A stretch of DNA of 26,653 nucleotides from an uncultured Oscillibacter sp. (lineage in GTDB: Bacteria; Bacillota; Clostridia; Oscillospirales; Oscillospiraceae): positions 1 through 26,653 of the forward strand of contig CAJTJA010000032.1 of NCBI GenBank assembly GCA_910576845.1, given 5' to 3'. Shown piece by piece: positions 7,732 through 14,472 of this stretch. The first letter of the stretch is position 1. The number at the start of each line of letters is the position of its first letter. The position numbers and the translations under genes are program-made. The notes below the pieces were generated by a model. That model did not search any database and was not told the DNA's origin. It worked only from the letters and a program-made list of their open reading frames with translations.

Positions 7732-7760
7732 TTGACTTTATCCCTTTAAAGCTGTATAGT
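7732..7760 (+). promoter_or_regulatory. Promoter of ABC transporter operon 1
   Basis: TTGACT and TATAGT are separated by exactly 17 bp. Transcription should start near 7767, about 41 bp before the leader peptide ATG and 247 bp before the lipoprotein gene. Confidence 0.75.
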
Positions 7761-7807
7761 ACAAAATCGTTAAAGCCTTTCGGCAATCGTGAAGGAGCGC
7801 ATTTACT

Positions 7808-7909
7808 ATGGAACTTTATGCCGCCTTTTCTCAGGATATTTATTTCCGCTTTATCAAGGTCCGCTTCGCGGGCCGTTTTGAGCGTGGAAAAACAGGGCCG
7901 TCCGTCTGA
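7808..7909 (+). CDS. Putative Phe/Tyr-rich leader peptide (33 aa) for attenuation
   Basis: The ATG at 7808 has a GAAGGAG site 10 nt upstream and lies just after the operon promoter. The peptide starts MELYAAFSQDIYFRF and ends with a TGA at 7907-7909. It contains five Phe and two Tyr in 33 residues; the last Phe codon is at 7877-7879. A hairpin of 7 bp (7858-7874) followed by GTTTT lies in its second half. Its 3' end overlaps the first of two copies of AACAGGGCCG that compete for the same complementary strand (see attenuator). The layout matches phe-type leader peptides of enterobacteria. That this short frame is translated is inferred from the ribosome binding site and layout; there is no direct proof. 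Confidence 0.6.
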   Translation: MELYAAFSQDIYFRFIKVRFAGRFERGKTGPSV

Positions 7910-7964
7910 CAGGCCAATACCGCCGTATGAAGGGCGGCCCTGTTTTCGAACAGGGCCGCTTTTT
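7891..7964 (+). promoter_or_regulatory. Transcription attenuator with mutually exclusive hairpins
   Basis: Segment A (AACAGGGCCGTCC, 7891-7903) can pair with segment B (7932-7944) in a 13-bp stem with one G-U pair. Segment B can instead pair with segment C (AACAGGGCCGC, 7949-7959) in a perfect 11-bp stem with a TTCG loop, followed at once by TTTTT, which is a strong terminator. A ribosome stalled at the last Phe codon (7877-7879) would leave A free and favour A:B, giving read-through. A ribosome reaching the TGA at 7907 would cover A and allow B:C, giving termination. This is the classic attenuation geometry, read directly from the sequence; the mechanism is inferred. Confidence 0.75.
7934..7964 (+). 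terminator. Intrinsic terminator of the operon 1 leader
   Basis: A perfect 11-bp stem (GCGGCCCTGTT / AACAGGGCCGC) with a stable TTCG tetraloop is followed directly by five T. It lies 49 bp before the lipoprotein start, so it controls entry into the operon. Confidence 0.88.
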
Positions 7965-8013
7965 ATATATAATACTGGACCCTGAAACGAATAAATAAGG
8001 AGATTGAACAACG

Positions 8014-9036
8014 ATGAAGAAGAAACTGCTTGCACTGATCCTCGCGGGCGTTCTGGCCCTGAGCCTCGCCGCCTGCGGCGGCGGAAGCGGCGCAGGGGAT
8101 TCCGCCCCCGCCGGCGCCGACGCCGGAACCCAGGAACCCGCCGATTCCGGCAATGACGCCGGTACAGTCTACCAGGTGGGCATCTCCCAGTATGTCACAC
8201 ACGACGCGCTGGACGCCGCCACCAAAGGCTTTCAGGATGCCCTGAATGAGCTGCTTCCCGGTCAGGTGAAGTTCGACTACCAAAATGCCGCCAATGATCC
8301 TGCCACCTGCGCCACCATCGCTACCTCTTTCGTGTCCAAAAACGTGGATCTTATTATGGCTAATGCCACACCGGCTCTCCAGGCCGCCGCCGCCGCTACC
8401 TCTGACATTCCCATTTTAGGCACCTCCGTCACAGAATACGGCGTTGCCTTCAGCATTGACAATTTCTCCGGCACCGTGGGCGGCAACATTTCCGGGACCT
8501 CCGATCTGGCGCCCCTGGATCAGCAGGCTGAGATGATCCGCGAATGGTACCCTGACGCCAAGAACATCGGCCTTCTCTACTGTTCCAACGAGGCCAACAG
8601 CCAATACCAGGTGGATACCGTCCAGCGCTATCTGGAGGACATGGGTTATACCTGCACTCAATTTGCTTTCTCTGATTCCAACGACGTCGCCGCCGTCTGC
8701 CAGACCGCTGTGGACGCCAGTGACGTGCTCTACATTCCCACCGATAATACCGCCGCATCCAACACCCCCATTGTGGATAACATCTGCCGCGGCAATATCC
8801 CCGTGTTCTGCGGCGAGGAGGGTATCTGTGCCGGCTGCGGCATCGCCACTTTGTCCATCAGCTATTATGACATCGGCTACAAGACCGGTGAAATGGCCGC
8901 GGATATTCTCACCGGAAAGGCCGACATCTCTACAATGCCCATCGAATATGCGCCTGAGTTTGTCAAAAAATACAATCCTCCCATGTGCGAGGCACTGAAC
9001 CTGACCGTTCCGGAGGGCTACGAGGCAATCGGCTGA
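8014..9036 (+). CDS. ABC transporter substrate-binding lipoprotein (TrpX-type, operon 1)
   Basis: This 340-aa protein should capture the substrate outside the membrane for the permease and ATPase encoded downstream. The signal peptide has a lipobox (LAAC, Cys21), followed by a Gly/Ala/Asp linker. The mature part fits the ABC_sub_bind family: YQVGISQYVTHDALD at about 51, a YQNAANDP motif, ANATPALQ, then STMPIEYAPEF near the end. It is clearly paralogous to the protein at 11620 (shared GISQY, YQNA, ATP blocks). The ATG at 8014 has AAGGAG upstream. The leader hints at an aromatic amino acid substrate other than Trp. The family is sure; the substrate is inferred. Confidence 0.92.
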   Translation: MKKKLLALILAGVLALSLAACGGGSGAGDSAPAGADAGTQEPADSGNDAGTVYQVGISQYVTHDALDAATKGFQDALNELLPGQVKFDYQNAANDPATCATIATSFVSKNVDLIMANATPALQAAAAATSDIPILGTSVTEYGVAFSIDNFSGTVGGNISGTSDLAPLDQQAEMIREWYPDAKNIGLLYCSNEANSQYQVDTVQRYLEDMGYTCTQFAFSDSNDVAAVCQTAVDASDVLYIPTDNTAASNTPIVDNICRGNIPVFCGEEGICAGCGIATLSISYYDIGYKTGEMAADILTGKADISTMPIEYAPEFVKKYNPPMCEALNLTVPEGYEAIG

Positions 9037-9170
9037 GTCAAACCGCCGCTATTGCCCGGCAGAAAACGGGAAACGTTCTCCCTCCCCTGCCGGGACCGGG
9101 TCCCAGGAAAAATTGGGAATGAGGGAGCAGGGATATCCCCTCCCCTCAGCACTCCCGGCTCCCCCATTCC

Positions 9171-9335
9171 TAGGGCCTGTTCACATAAGACAAATGCGCA
9201 GATTTTCGAGCAAATTTTCGCCGGCTGCAAGGCAAAAATTTGCAGGCGCACTGGCGTGCGTCAAAAATTTTTAACGCCGCAGACGGCAAAATTTGCCGGA
9301 AAGATGTGTGTTTGGCCTTATGTGAACAGGCCCTA
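9171..9335. mobile_element. 165-bp palindromic MITE-like element
   Basis: Perfect 19-bp terminal inverted repeats (TAGGGCCTGTTCACATAAG at 9171-9189 and its complement at 9317-9335) bound an element that is an imperfect palindrome along its whole length. The interior arms also align when one is reversed and complemented (for instance GCAAATTTTCGCCGGCTGC against GGCAAATTTTGCCGTCTGC). There is no coding capacity. The outermost TA on each side could be a target duplication, as IS630/Tc1-type transposases make. It lies in the 321-bp gap between the lipoprotein and permease genes of operon 1, where the RNA would fold into a long hairpin. The rest of that gap (9037-9170) holds GC-rich imperfect stems and no gene. 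Confidence 0.8.
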
Positions 9336-9357
9336 ATAATGCAGAGAGGTTTACATT

Positions 9358-10311
9358 ATGCTGAATTTCATTGGTGCGCTGCCCGGAGCAGTCTCCCAGG
9401 GCCTGATCTGGGGCATTATGGCCATCGGCGTTTACATTACCTATAAAATTCTAGATATAGCCGACCTGACGGTGGACGGCTCGTTCTGCACCGGCGGTGC
9501 TGTTTTCGTAGTGCTGTTCGGTTCCGGGGCCAATATCTGGCTGGCCTTGCTTGCGGCCCTGGCCGCTGGAATGCTGGCGGGCCTGATCACCGGCCTGCTC
9601 CACACTGCCTGCGGCATTCCCGCCATTCTGGCGGGCATCCTCACCCAGCTGGGACTGTGGTCCGTCAATCTGGCCATCATGGGCATGAAAGCCAATGTCG
9701 CCATCAATGTCACTAACCAGAGCAATCTGGAAAAGCTTATGGTTTCTCTTCGCTTTGTCCAGGACGTAGCGGCGGGCCGGCGGCCTTTCTACCGTCATCC
9801 CATTTTAGTGGTGGGCGTGTTCTCTTTGGCTATCATCGCAGTCCTGTATTGGTTTTTCGGCACCGAGCTGGGTTCTGCCCTCCGGGCTACCGGCGCCAAT
9901 CCCAATATGGCCCGCGCCCAGGGCATTGACACCAATGTAGGCAAGGTGCTGGGCCTGATGATCTCCAACGGACTGGTGGCTCTCTCCGGAGCCCTTCTCA
10001 GCCAATATCAGAGCTTTGCCGACTCCAGCATGGGCAAAGGGGCGATTGTCATCGGCCTGGCCGCTGTTATCATCGGTCAGGTAGTGTTTGGAAAGCTTTT
10101 CCACAACTTTGCCCTGAAGCTTACGGCGGTATCCCTGGGCGCTGTGATTTACTACGCGGTCATTCAGGCGGTAGTAAGCCTCAGCGACATCAATACCAAC
10201 TATCTCAAGCTGATTTCCGCCGTCATCGTTGCGGTGTTTCTGGCCATTCCCTATTGGAAAGGCCGGTATTTCTCCAAAGCCGCAAAGAAGGGAGGCGCCG
10301 TCCATGCTTGA
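9358..10311 (+). CDS. ABC transporter permease (operon 1)
   Basis: This 317-aa integral membrane protein is of the branched-chain-type permease family (BPD_transp_2; COG4120-like). It has about eight to nine hydrophobic segments. The family signatures LRATGANPNMARAQGIDTN (cytoplasmic loop contacting the ATPase) and GLMISNGLVALSGALLSQYQSFADSSMGKGAIVIGLAAVI are both complete, and the region starting at GAVSQGLIWGIMAIGVYITYKILDIADLTVDG matches the paralogue at 13534. The ATG at 9358 has AGAGAGGTTTAC before it. Its last 8 bp overlap the ATPase gene. The partner binding protein lies upstream beyond the palindromic element. Confidence 0.93.
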   Translation: MLNFIGALPGAVSQGLIWGIMAIGVYITYKILDIADLTVDGSFCTGGAVFVVLFGSGANIWLALLAALAAGMLAGLITGLLHTACGIPAILAGILTQLGLWSVNLAIMGMKANVAINVTNQSNLEKLMVSLRFVQDVAAGRRPFYRHPILVVGVFSLAIIAVLYWFFGTELGSALRATGANPNMARAQGIDTNVGKVLGLMISNGLVALSGALLSQYQSFADSSMGKGAIVIGLAAVIIGQVVFGKLFHNFALKLTAVSLGAVIYYAVIQAVVSLSDINTNYLKLISAVIVAVFLAIPYWKGRYFSKAAKKGGAVHA

Positions 10312-11098
10312 ACTCAAGGAAATCTGGAAAACCTTCAACGCAGGGACTGTCAATGAAAAGCAGGCCCTTCGAGGCGTCAGTCTGACACTGAATGACGGGG
10401 ACTTCTGCACCGTCATCGGCGGCAACGGCGCAGGGAAATCCACCATGCTCAACGCCGTGGCCGGTACCTGGGCTGTGGACAGCGGAAGTATTTCCATCGG
10501 CGGCACGGATGTGACGCACCTCCCGGAGCATAAAAGGGCCGCATACATTGGCCGGGTATTTCAGGATCCCATGATGGGTACCGCTCCCTCTATGCAGATT
10601 ATCGAAAATCTGGCGCTGGCCGCCCGCCGGGGACAGCGCCGGGGACTAAGGTGGAGCATCACCAAGGCGGAGAAGAGCCAATATCAGAAAATGCTGCAGA
10701 ATCTGGACCTGGGCCTTGAAGACCGGCTATCCAGCAAAGTAGGCCTCCTCTCCGGAGGACAGCGCCAGGCGCTGACACTGCTGATGGCCTCCCTGAAAAA
10801 GCCCAAACTGCTGCTTCTGGACGAGCACACCGCCGCTCTGGATCCCAAAACGGCGGCTAAGGTGCTGGAACTGTCTGACCGTATTGTGGCGGAGAGCCAT
10901 CTGACTACTATGATGGTCACTCACAACATGAAAGACGCCATCCAGCATGGAAACCGTCTCATTATGATGTACGACGGCAAAATTGTGATTGATGTCTCCG
11001 GCGAGGAAAAGAAAAAACTGACGGTTCCTCAGCTTTTGGAGCTGTTCAGCAAGGTCAGCGGCAGCGACGAGGCGGATGACAAGCTGCTGCTGTCATAA
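10304..11098 (+). CDS. ABC transporter ATP-binding protein (operon 1)
   Basis: This 264-aa ATPase powers the transporter. It has Walker A GGNGAGKST (39-47), the Q-loop at about Q87 (VFQDP), signature LSGGQ (149-153), Walker B LLLLDE (169-174) followed by HTAALDP, and the switch histidine in MVTHNM. The DEHTAALD form, instead of the common DEPTAALD, is usual in this transporter family and is shared with the paralogue. The start is the ATG at 10304, inside the permease gene (ATGCTTGA overlap), with GGGAGG upstream. A frame extension to 10229 would cover permease code only and is rejected. The closing hairpin is at 11110. Confidence 0.94.
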   Translation: MLELKEIWKTFNAGTVNEKQALRGVSLTLNDGDFCTVIGGNGAGKSTMLNAVAGTWAVDSGSISIGGTDVTHLPEHKRAAYIGRVFQDPMMGTAPSMQIIENLALAARRGQRRGLRWSITKAEKSQYQKMLQNLDLGLEDRLSSKVGLLSGGQRQALTLLMASLKKPKLLLLDEHTAALDPKTAAKVLELSDRIVAESHLTTMMVTHNMKDAIQHGNRLIMMYDGKIVIDVSGEEKKKLTVPQLLELFSKVSGSDEADDKLLLS

Positions 11099-11109
11099 AA
11101 ATCAATTTT

Positions 11110-11158
11110 CCGTGCGGCGGAAGATTTCTGCTCCGCCGCACGGAGGGCGCTCTTTTCA
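11110..11158 (+). terminator. Terminator hairpin of operon 1
   Basis: A perfect 12-bp stem (CCGTGCGGCGGA / TCCGCCGCACGG) begins 12 bp after the ATPase stop. The T-run (CTCTTTTC) comes about 10 bp after the stem. Confidence 0.65.
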
Positions 11159-11186
11159 TTCAAAGCAATTTTGTTGAAAATACCAG

Positions 11187-11215
11187 TTGACATCTGTCTT
11201 CTTCATGCGTATAAT
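11187..11215 (+). promoter_or_regulatory. Consensus sigma-A promoter of operon 2
   Basis: TTGACA and TATAAT, both perfect, are separated by exactly 17 bp. Transcription should start near 11222, at the 5' end of the T-box leader. Confidence 0.92.
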
Positions 11216-11221
11216 GCAAAA

Positions 11222-11500
11222 CAATCAGAAAAACCTGTGAACGAGAGAAGTAACCGGAAAGGCGAACCTTTCAGAGAGCTGCGGATGGTGGAATCGCGGC
11301 AGGGAGCGTTTTGGCGAATGGACTCGTGAGGGCGGAGCGAACAGTCAAACAGGCTTAGTAGCGGCCGACGGGGACCGCACCCGTTATCAGGGCGGCGCGT
11401 ATGAAGTACGCGAGACGAGCGGGCGCTTATGCGTCAACTTGGGTGGTACCGCAGGATTAGAAGTCTTGTCCCAAATAGGGGACAGGGCTTTTTATTTTGG
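11222..11500 (+). promoter_or_regulatory. T-box leader, predicted tRNA-Trp-responsive
   Basis: The leader senses uncharged tRNA and prevents termination. The conserved T-box sequence is at 11440-11453 (TGGGTGGTACCGCA), the part that pairs with the tRNA acceptor end. Stem I shows GAGAGAAGTAACC on its 5' side, the AGAGAGCTGCGG apical part, and on the 3' side GGCGAATGGACTCGTGAG. The specifier position after GAA gives TGG (11319-11321), the Trp codon. GGGCGGAGCGAACA closes stem I in the usual way. The terminator lies at 11462-11497. Trp specificity fits the TrpXYZ-type transporter behind it. The class is certain; the specifier call is by position and was not computed. Confidence 0.93.
11462..11497 (+). 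terminator. T-box terminator
   Basis: An 11-bp stem with G-U pairs (AGTCTTGTCCC / GGGACAGGGCT) is followed by TTTTTATTTT. Part of it must be competed by the T-box antiterminator. Confidence 0.88.
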
Positions 11501-11516
11501 TCTTTCAAAAGGAGAA

Positions 11517-11573
11517 ATGATGATGAAGCTGTATACGAAGCGATGGCGGCTCAGGCGTTCACTTCCCCGCTGA
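11517..11573 (+). CDS. Possible small upstream ORF (18 aa) after the T-box
   Basis: Three successive ATG codons (11517, 11520, 11523) follow an AAAAGGAG site. The frame reads MMMKLYTKRWRLRRSLPR and ends at TGA 11571-11573. It is very basic and has one Trp codon (11544). It lies between the T-box terminator and the lipoprotein gene, 46 bp before the latter's start. It may be a translated leader, a remnant, or chance; the good ribosome binding site is the only support. Confidence 0.3.
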   Translation: MMMKLYTKRWRLRRSLPR

Positions 11574-11619
11574 CAGCTGCAAATCCATAACTGACATGAT
11601 GACGATTGGAGATATAATT

Positions 11620-12636
11620 ATGAAAAACCTGAAAAAATACACATCTTTTATTCTGGCTTTTGCTCTGGCTCTCACTCTCGCCGCATGCGGCGGCAGTCCC
11701 GCCGGAGACAGCAGCGGAAACACCACCTCCGGCGATGGAGAAGACGGGAAAAAATACCTGATCGGCATTTCTCAATACGGTGAACACGGTTCTTTGGATA
11801 ACTGCCGGATCGGCTTCCTCCAGGGTCTTGAGGCCGCCGGGCTGAAAGAGGGCACAGACTTTGAAGTTCACTATCAGAATGCCGGATTTGATGACAATAT
11901 TGCCACGCAGATCGGCGCTACCTTCTCCGCGGAAAACGTGGATATGATGGTAGCCGTCGCCACTCCCTCGGCCACGGCCTGCTTTGCAGCCGCTGAAGAC
12001 AAAGACATCCCTGTCATCTTCACCGCCATCACCGATCCTGTGGGAGCCAAGCTGGATTCCGGCAACATCACCGGCACCTCCGATGTTCTCCCTGTGGAAG
12101 GCCAGCTTCAGCTTATTCGGGACCTCCAGCCCAATGCCAAAACCGTCGGCATTATCTACACTACCAGCGAAGCCAATTCTGTCTACTCTGTGGGCGTCTA
12201 CGAAGAGAAGGCCGCTCAATACGGCCTTACCATTGAGTCTGTGGGCGTCACCGCTCAATCCGAGGTCACCCAGGCGGTGGATACCCTGATTTCTCGCGGT
12301 GTGGACTGCCTCTCCAACCTGACTGACAACAACGTGGTAGGCGTGCTCCCCGCGATTCTGGAAAAAACCAATGAGGCCGGCATCCCTGTCTACGGCTCCG
12401 AAATCGAGCAGATGAAGCTGGGCTGTGTAGCCGGAGCGGGCCTGGACTATATCAAGCTTGGCATTCAGACCGGCCAAATGGCTGCCAAGGTTCTCCGGGG
12501 TGAAGCCGCATGCCAGGACCTGCCCTATGAGGTAATTGAGAACTTCGACCTGTATATCAACTCCGAGGCCCTGGACGCCATGGGCATTCTTATTCCCGAA
12601 AACGTATCCTCCACCGCTATCGAGGCCAATTCCTAA
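11620..12636 (+). CDS. ABC transporter substrate-binding lipoprotein (TrpX-type, operon 2)
   Basis: This 338-aa lipoprotein has signal peptide MKNLKKYTSFILAFALALTL and lipobox LAAC (Cys23), followed by a Ser/Gly linker. The mature part contains YLIGISQYGEHGSLDN, VHYQNAGFDDN, VAVATPSATAC, ITGTSDVLPVEGQ and the YTTSEANS block of the ABC_sub_bind family. The preferred start is the ATG at 11620, with TTGGAG upstream. The in-frame ATG at 11596 would put eight extra residues before a well-formed signal peptide. The Trp T-box upstream makes L-tryptophan (or a close analogue) the likely ligand. It is the first full gene of operon 2 and a paralogue of the protein at 8014. Confidence 0.92.
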   Translation: MKNLKKYTSFILAFALALTLAACGGSPAGDSSGNTTSGDGEDGKKYLIGISQYGEHGSLDNCRIGFLQGLEAAGLKEGTDFEVHYQNAGFDDNIATQIGATFSAENVDMMVAVATPSATACFAAAEDKDIPVIFTAITDPVGAKLDSGNITGTSDVLPVEGQLQLIRDLQPNAKTVGIIYTTSEANSVYSVGVYEEKAAQYGLTIESVGVTAQSEVTQAVDTLISRGVDCLSNLTDNNVVGVLPAILEKTNEAGIPVYGSEIEQMKLGCVAGAGLDYIKLGIQTGQMAAKVLRGEAACQDLPYEVIENFDLYINSEALDAMGILIPENVSSTAIEANS

Positions 12637-12663
12637 TCCCCACTTTTGCAGAGGAGACTTTTG

Positions 12664-13512
12664 ATGAAGCTGATTACCTTCCTTTACCACGGCAAAGAGA
12701 CTGTGGGCATTCTTACTGAGGGCGGCGTTGCCGCCCTCCCCTTTCCGGATATGAACACCCTGATTGAGAGCGCCTCCTTTGAAGAGCTTCGGACCACGCT
12801 TCCGGCTGCTCCGGTTATTCCTCTGGAAGAGGCCGTGCTGCTGGCCCCTATTCCCCGTCCCCGGCAGGACGTCATCTGCCTGGGAATGAATTACCGGGAT
12901 CACGAAAAGGAGGCCGCCCGGTATGACGCAGGCGCTTTCTCCAAGGACAAACCGGCGGCAGTTTACTTTTCCAAGCGGGTGTCTGAGGCTGGGCGGCCCG
13001 ATGGAGATATTCCCCGGCACGCAGGGCTGACAGACCGTCTGGACTATGAAGCGGAGCTGGCGGTTATCATCGGAAAAACGGCCAAAAATGTGAAGGCGGC
13101 AGAGGCTGAAGCCTACATTTTCGGTTACACGGTCCTCAACGACGTCTCTGCCCGTGATCTCCAGACCGGCCATAAGCAGTGGTATTTCGGAAAAAGCCTG
13201 GATGGTTTTACCCCCATGGGCCCCTGTATCCTAACCGCGGATGAGGTTTCCTTCCCCCCGATGCTGGAGATTACCGCCGCCGTTAACGGTGAGCTTCGCC
13301 AGCGTTCCAACACCGGGCTGCTGATTCACGGCGTCGGAGAAATCATAGAAGAGCTCTCCGCTGGAATGACTTTGCTGCCGGGAACCATCATTGCCACCGG
13401 CACTCCTGCCGGGGTAGGCATGGGCTTTGATCCGCCAAAATTTTTAAAAGCCGGCGACGTGGTGGAATGTACCGTCCAGGGCATCGGAACCCTGCGGAAC
13501 ACCGTTCGCTGA
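12664..13512 (+). CDS. Fumarylacetoacetate hydrolase family protein
   Basis: This 282-aa enzyme belongs to the FAH/FAHD1 superfamily, which cleaves or decarboxylates 2-oxo acids (fumarylpyruvate, acylpyruvates, oxaloacetate, hydroxyhepta-dienedioates). The N-terminal small domain is followed by ICLGMNYRDHEKEA (about 71), DYEAELAVIIGK with metal ligands E129 and E131, NDVSARDLQ with D160, KSLDGFTPMGP, and the closing GTPAGVGMGFDPP. GAGGAGAC before the ATG at 12664 fixes that start; a TTG at 12646 lies upstream of that site. It sits inside the T-box-controlled transporter operon, 27 bp after the lipoprotein gene and 21 bp before the permease gene. This suggests it acts on a product of aromatic amino acid breakdown. 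The exact substrate is unknown. Confidence 0.9.
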   Translation: MKLITFLYHGKETVGILTEGGVAALPFPDMNTLIESASFEELRTTLPAAPVIPLEEAVLLAPIPRPRQDVICLGMNYRDHEKEAARYDAGAFSKDKPAAVYFSKRVSEAGRPDGDIPRHAGLTDRLDYEAELAVIIGKTAKNVKAAEAEAYIFGYTVLNDVSARDLQTGHKQWYFGKSLDGFTPMGPCILTADEVSFPPMLEITAAVNGELRQRSNTGLLIHGVGEIIEELSAGMTLLPGTIIATGTPAGVGMGFDPPKFLKAGDVVECTVQGIGTLRNTVR

Positions 13513-13533
13513 AATGAAAAGGAGGCTCTTGCC

Positions 13534-14472
13534 ATGCTGGACCTGTTGATCAGCACCCTGACCCAGGGACTGATTTACGCGCTGATTTCCTTTGGCGTCT
13601 ACATTACTTACTCCATACTGGACTTTCCCGACCTGGGCGTGGACGGCACCTTTCCTCTGGGAGCCGCTGTGACGGCGGTACTGCTGGTAAAGGGAGTCAA
13701 TCCCTGGCTGACTCTGCCCATTGCCATGTCGGTGGGTGCGCTGGCAGGGCTGTTTACCGGCTTCGTCCATGTGAAGCTGGGAGTCCGAAACCTGCTGGCC
13801 GGCATCATCACCATGACCGCCCTGTTTTCCGTCAATCTTCAAATCGCCGGTTCCAATCTGACGGTCGACCGGGGAACAGATACCATTTTCACTTCCGCGC
13901 CGGTCATGGCCGTTTTGGGAGACATGTCGCTGATGGGCCGAAAGCTGGTAATCTCTTTTTTGCTGGTGCTGATAATAAAATTGGCTCTGGACGCCTATTT
14001 CAAAACCAAATCTGGCCTGCTTCTCCGGGCCGTGGGCGATAATCCAGACCTTGTCACTTCCCTGGCCCAGGACCGGGGACTGGTAAAGCTGTTAGGCTTG
14101 GTGATCTCCAATGCTCTGGTTGCCTTGGGAGGCTGCGTGGTGGTTCACGAGCAGCGGAGCTTCTCCGCCACCATGGGAACCGGACAGCTTGTCTATGGCC
14201 TTGCGGCGGTGATTATCGGCATCTCCTTGATGAATTTTTACACCGCCTCTCCTTTAGCCCGCGGTCTGCGGGAGCGGAAGGGCCTGCGGTTCCTGGCCAG
14301 TCCTGCCGGAACTACATCGGTGATTCTCGGCAGCATCCTTTACAAGCTCTGTGTTCAGATGGCGCTGAGCGCAGGGCTGCCCGCCAACATGATGAAGCTG
14401 GTGACAGCGGCTCTGTTTTTACTGGTGCTGGTATGCTCCGGCAGAAAGGGGGAGGAGATTATCCATGCTTGA
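13534..14472 (+). CDS. ABC transporter permease (operon 2)
   Basis: This 312-aa permease is homologous to the one at 9358 along its whole length. It opens LISTLTQGLIYALISFGVYITYSILDFPDLGVDGTFPLG and has about eight hydrophobic segments. The ATPase-contact loop is LLRAVGDNPDLVTSLAQDRG, and GLVISNALVALGGCVVVHEQRSFSATMGTGQLVYGLAAVIIG follows. The ATG at 13534 has AAAAGGAGG upstream. It overlaps the ATPase gene by 8 bp, exactly as in operon 1. Relative to operon 1 it has different loops after the sixth helix (RGLRERKGLRFLASPAG), which could reflect substrate difference or drift. Confidence 0.93.
   Translation: MLDLLISTLTQGLIYALISFGVYITYSILDFPDLGVDGTFPLGAAVTAVLLVKGVNPWLTLPIAMSVGALAGLFTGFVHVKLGVRNLLAGIITMTALFSVNLQIAGSNLTVDRGTDTIFTSAPVMAVLGDMSLMGRKLVISFLLVLIIKLALDAYFKTKSGLLLRAVGDNPDLVTSLAQDRGLVKLLGLVISNALVALGGCVVVHEQRSFSATMGTGQLVYGLAAVIIGISLMNFYTASPLARGLRERKGLRFLASPAGTTSVILGSILYKLCVQMALSAGLPANMMKLVTAALFLLVLVCSGRKGEEIIHA

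Noticed and set aside
7767..7964. T-box in the leader of operon 1
   Set aside because: There is no GGGTGGNACCGC core or stem I landmark here, unlike the leader of operon 2.
7854..8153. Minus-strand ORF over the attenuator and lipoprotein start
   Set aside because: It is explained by the palindromic leader and the antisense of a real gene, and lacks a ribosome binding site.
11551..13173. 540-codon minus-strand ORF across the lipoprotein and FAH genes
   Set aside because: It crosses two clearly real genes and their gap, shows no recognisable domain, and has the antisense-shadow composition.
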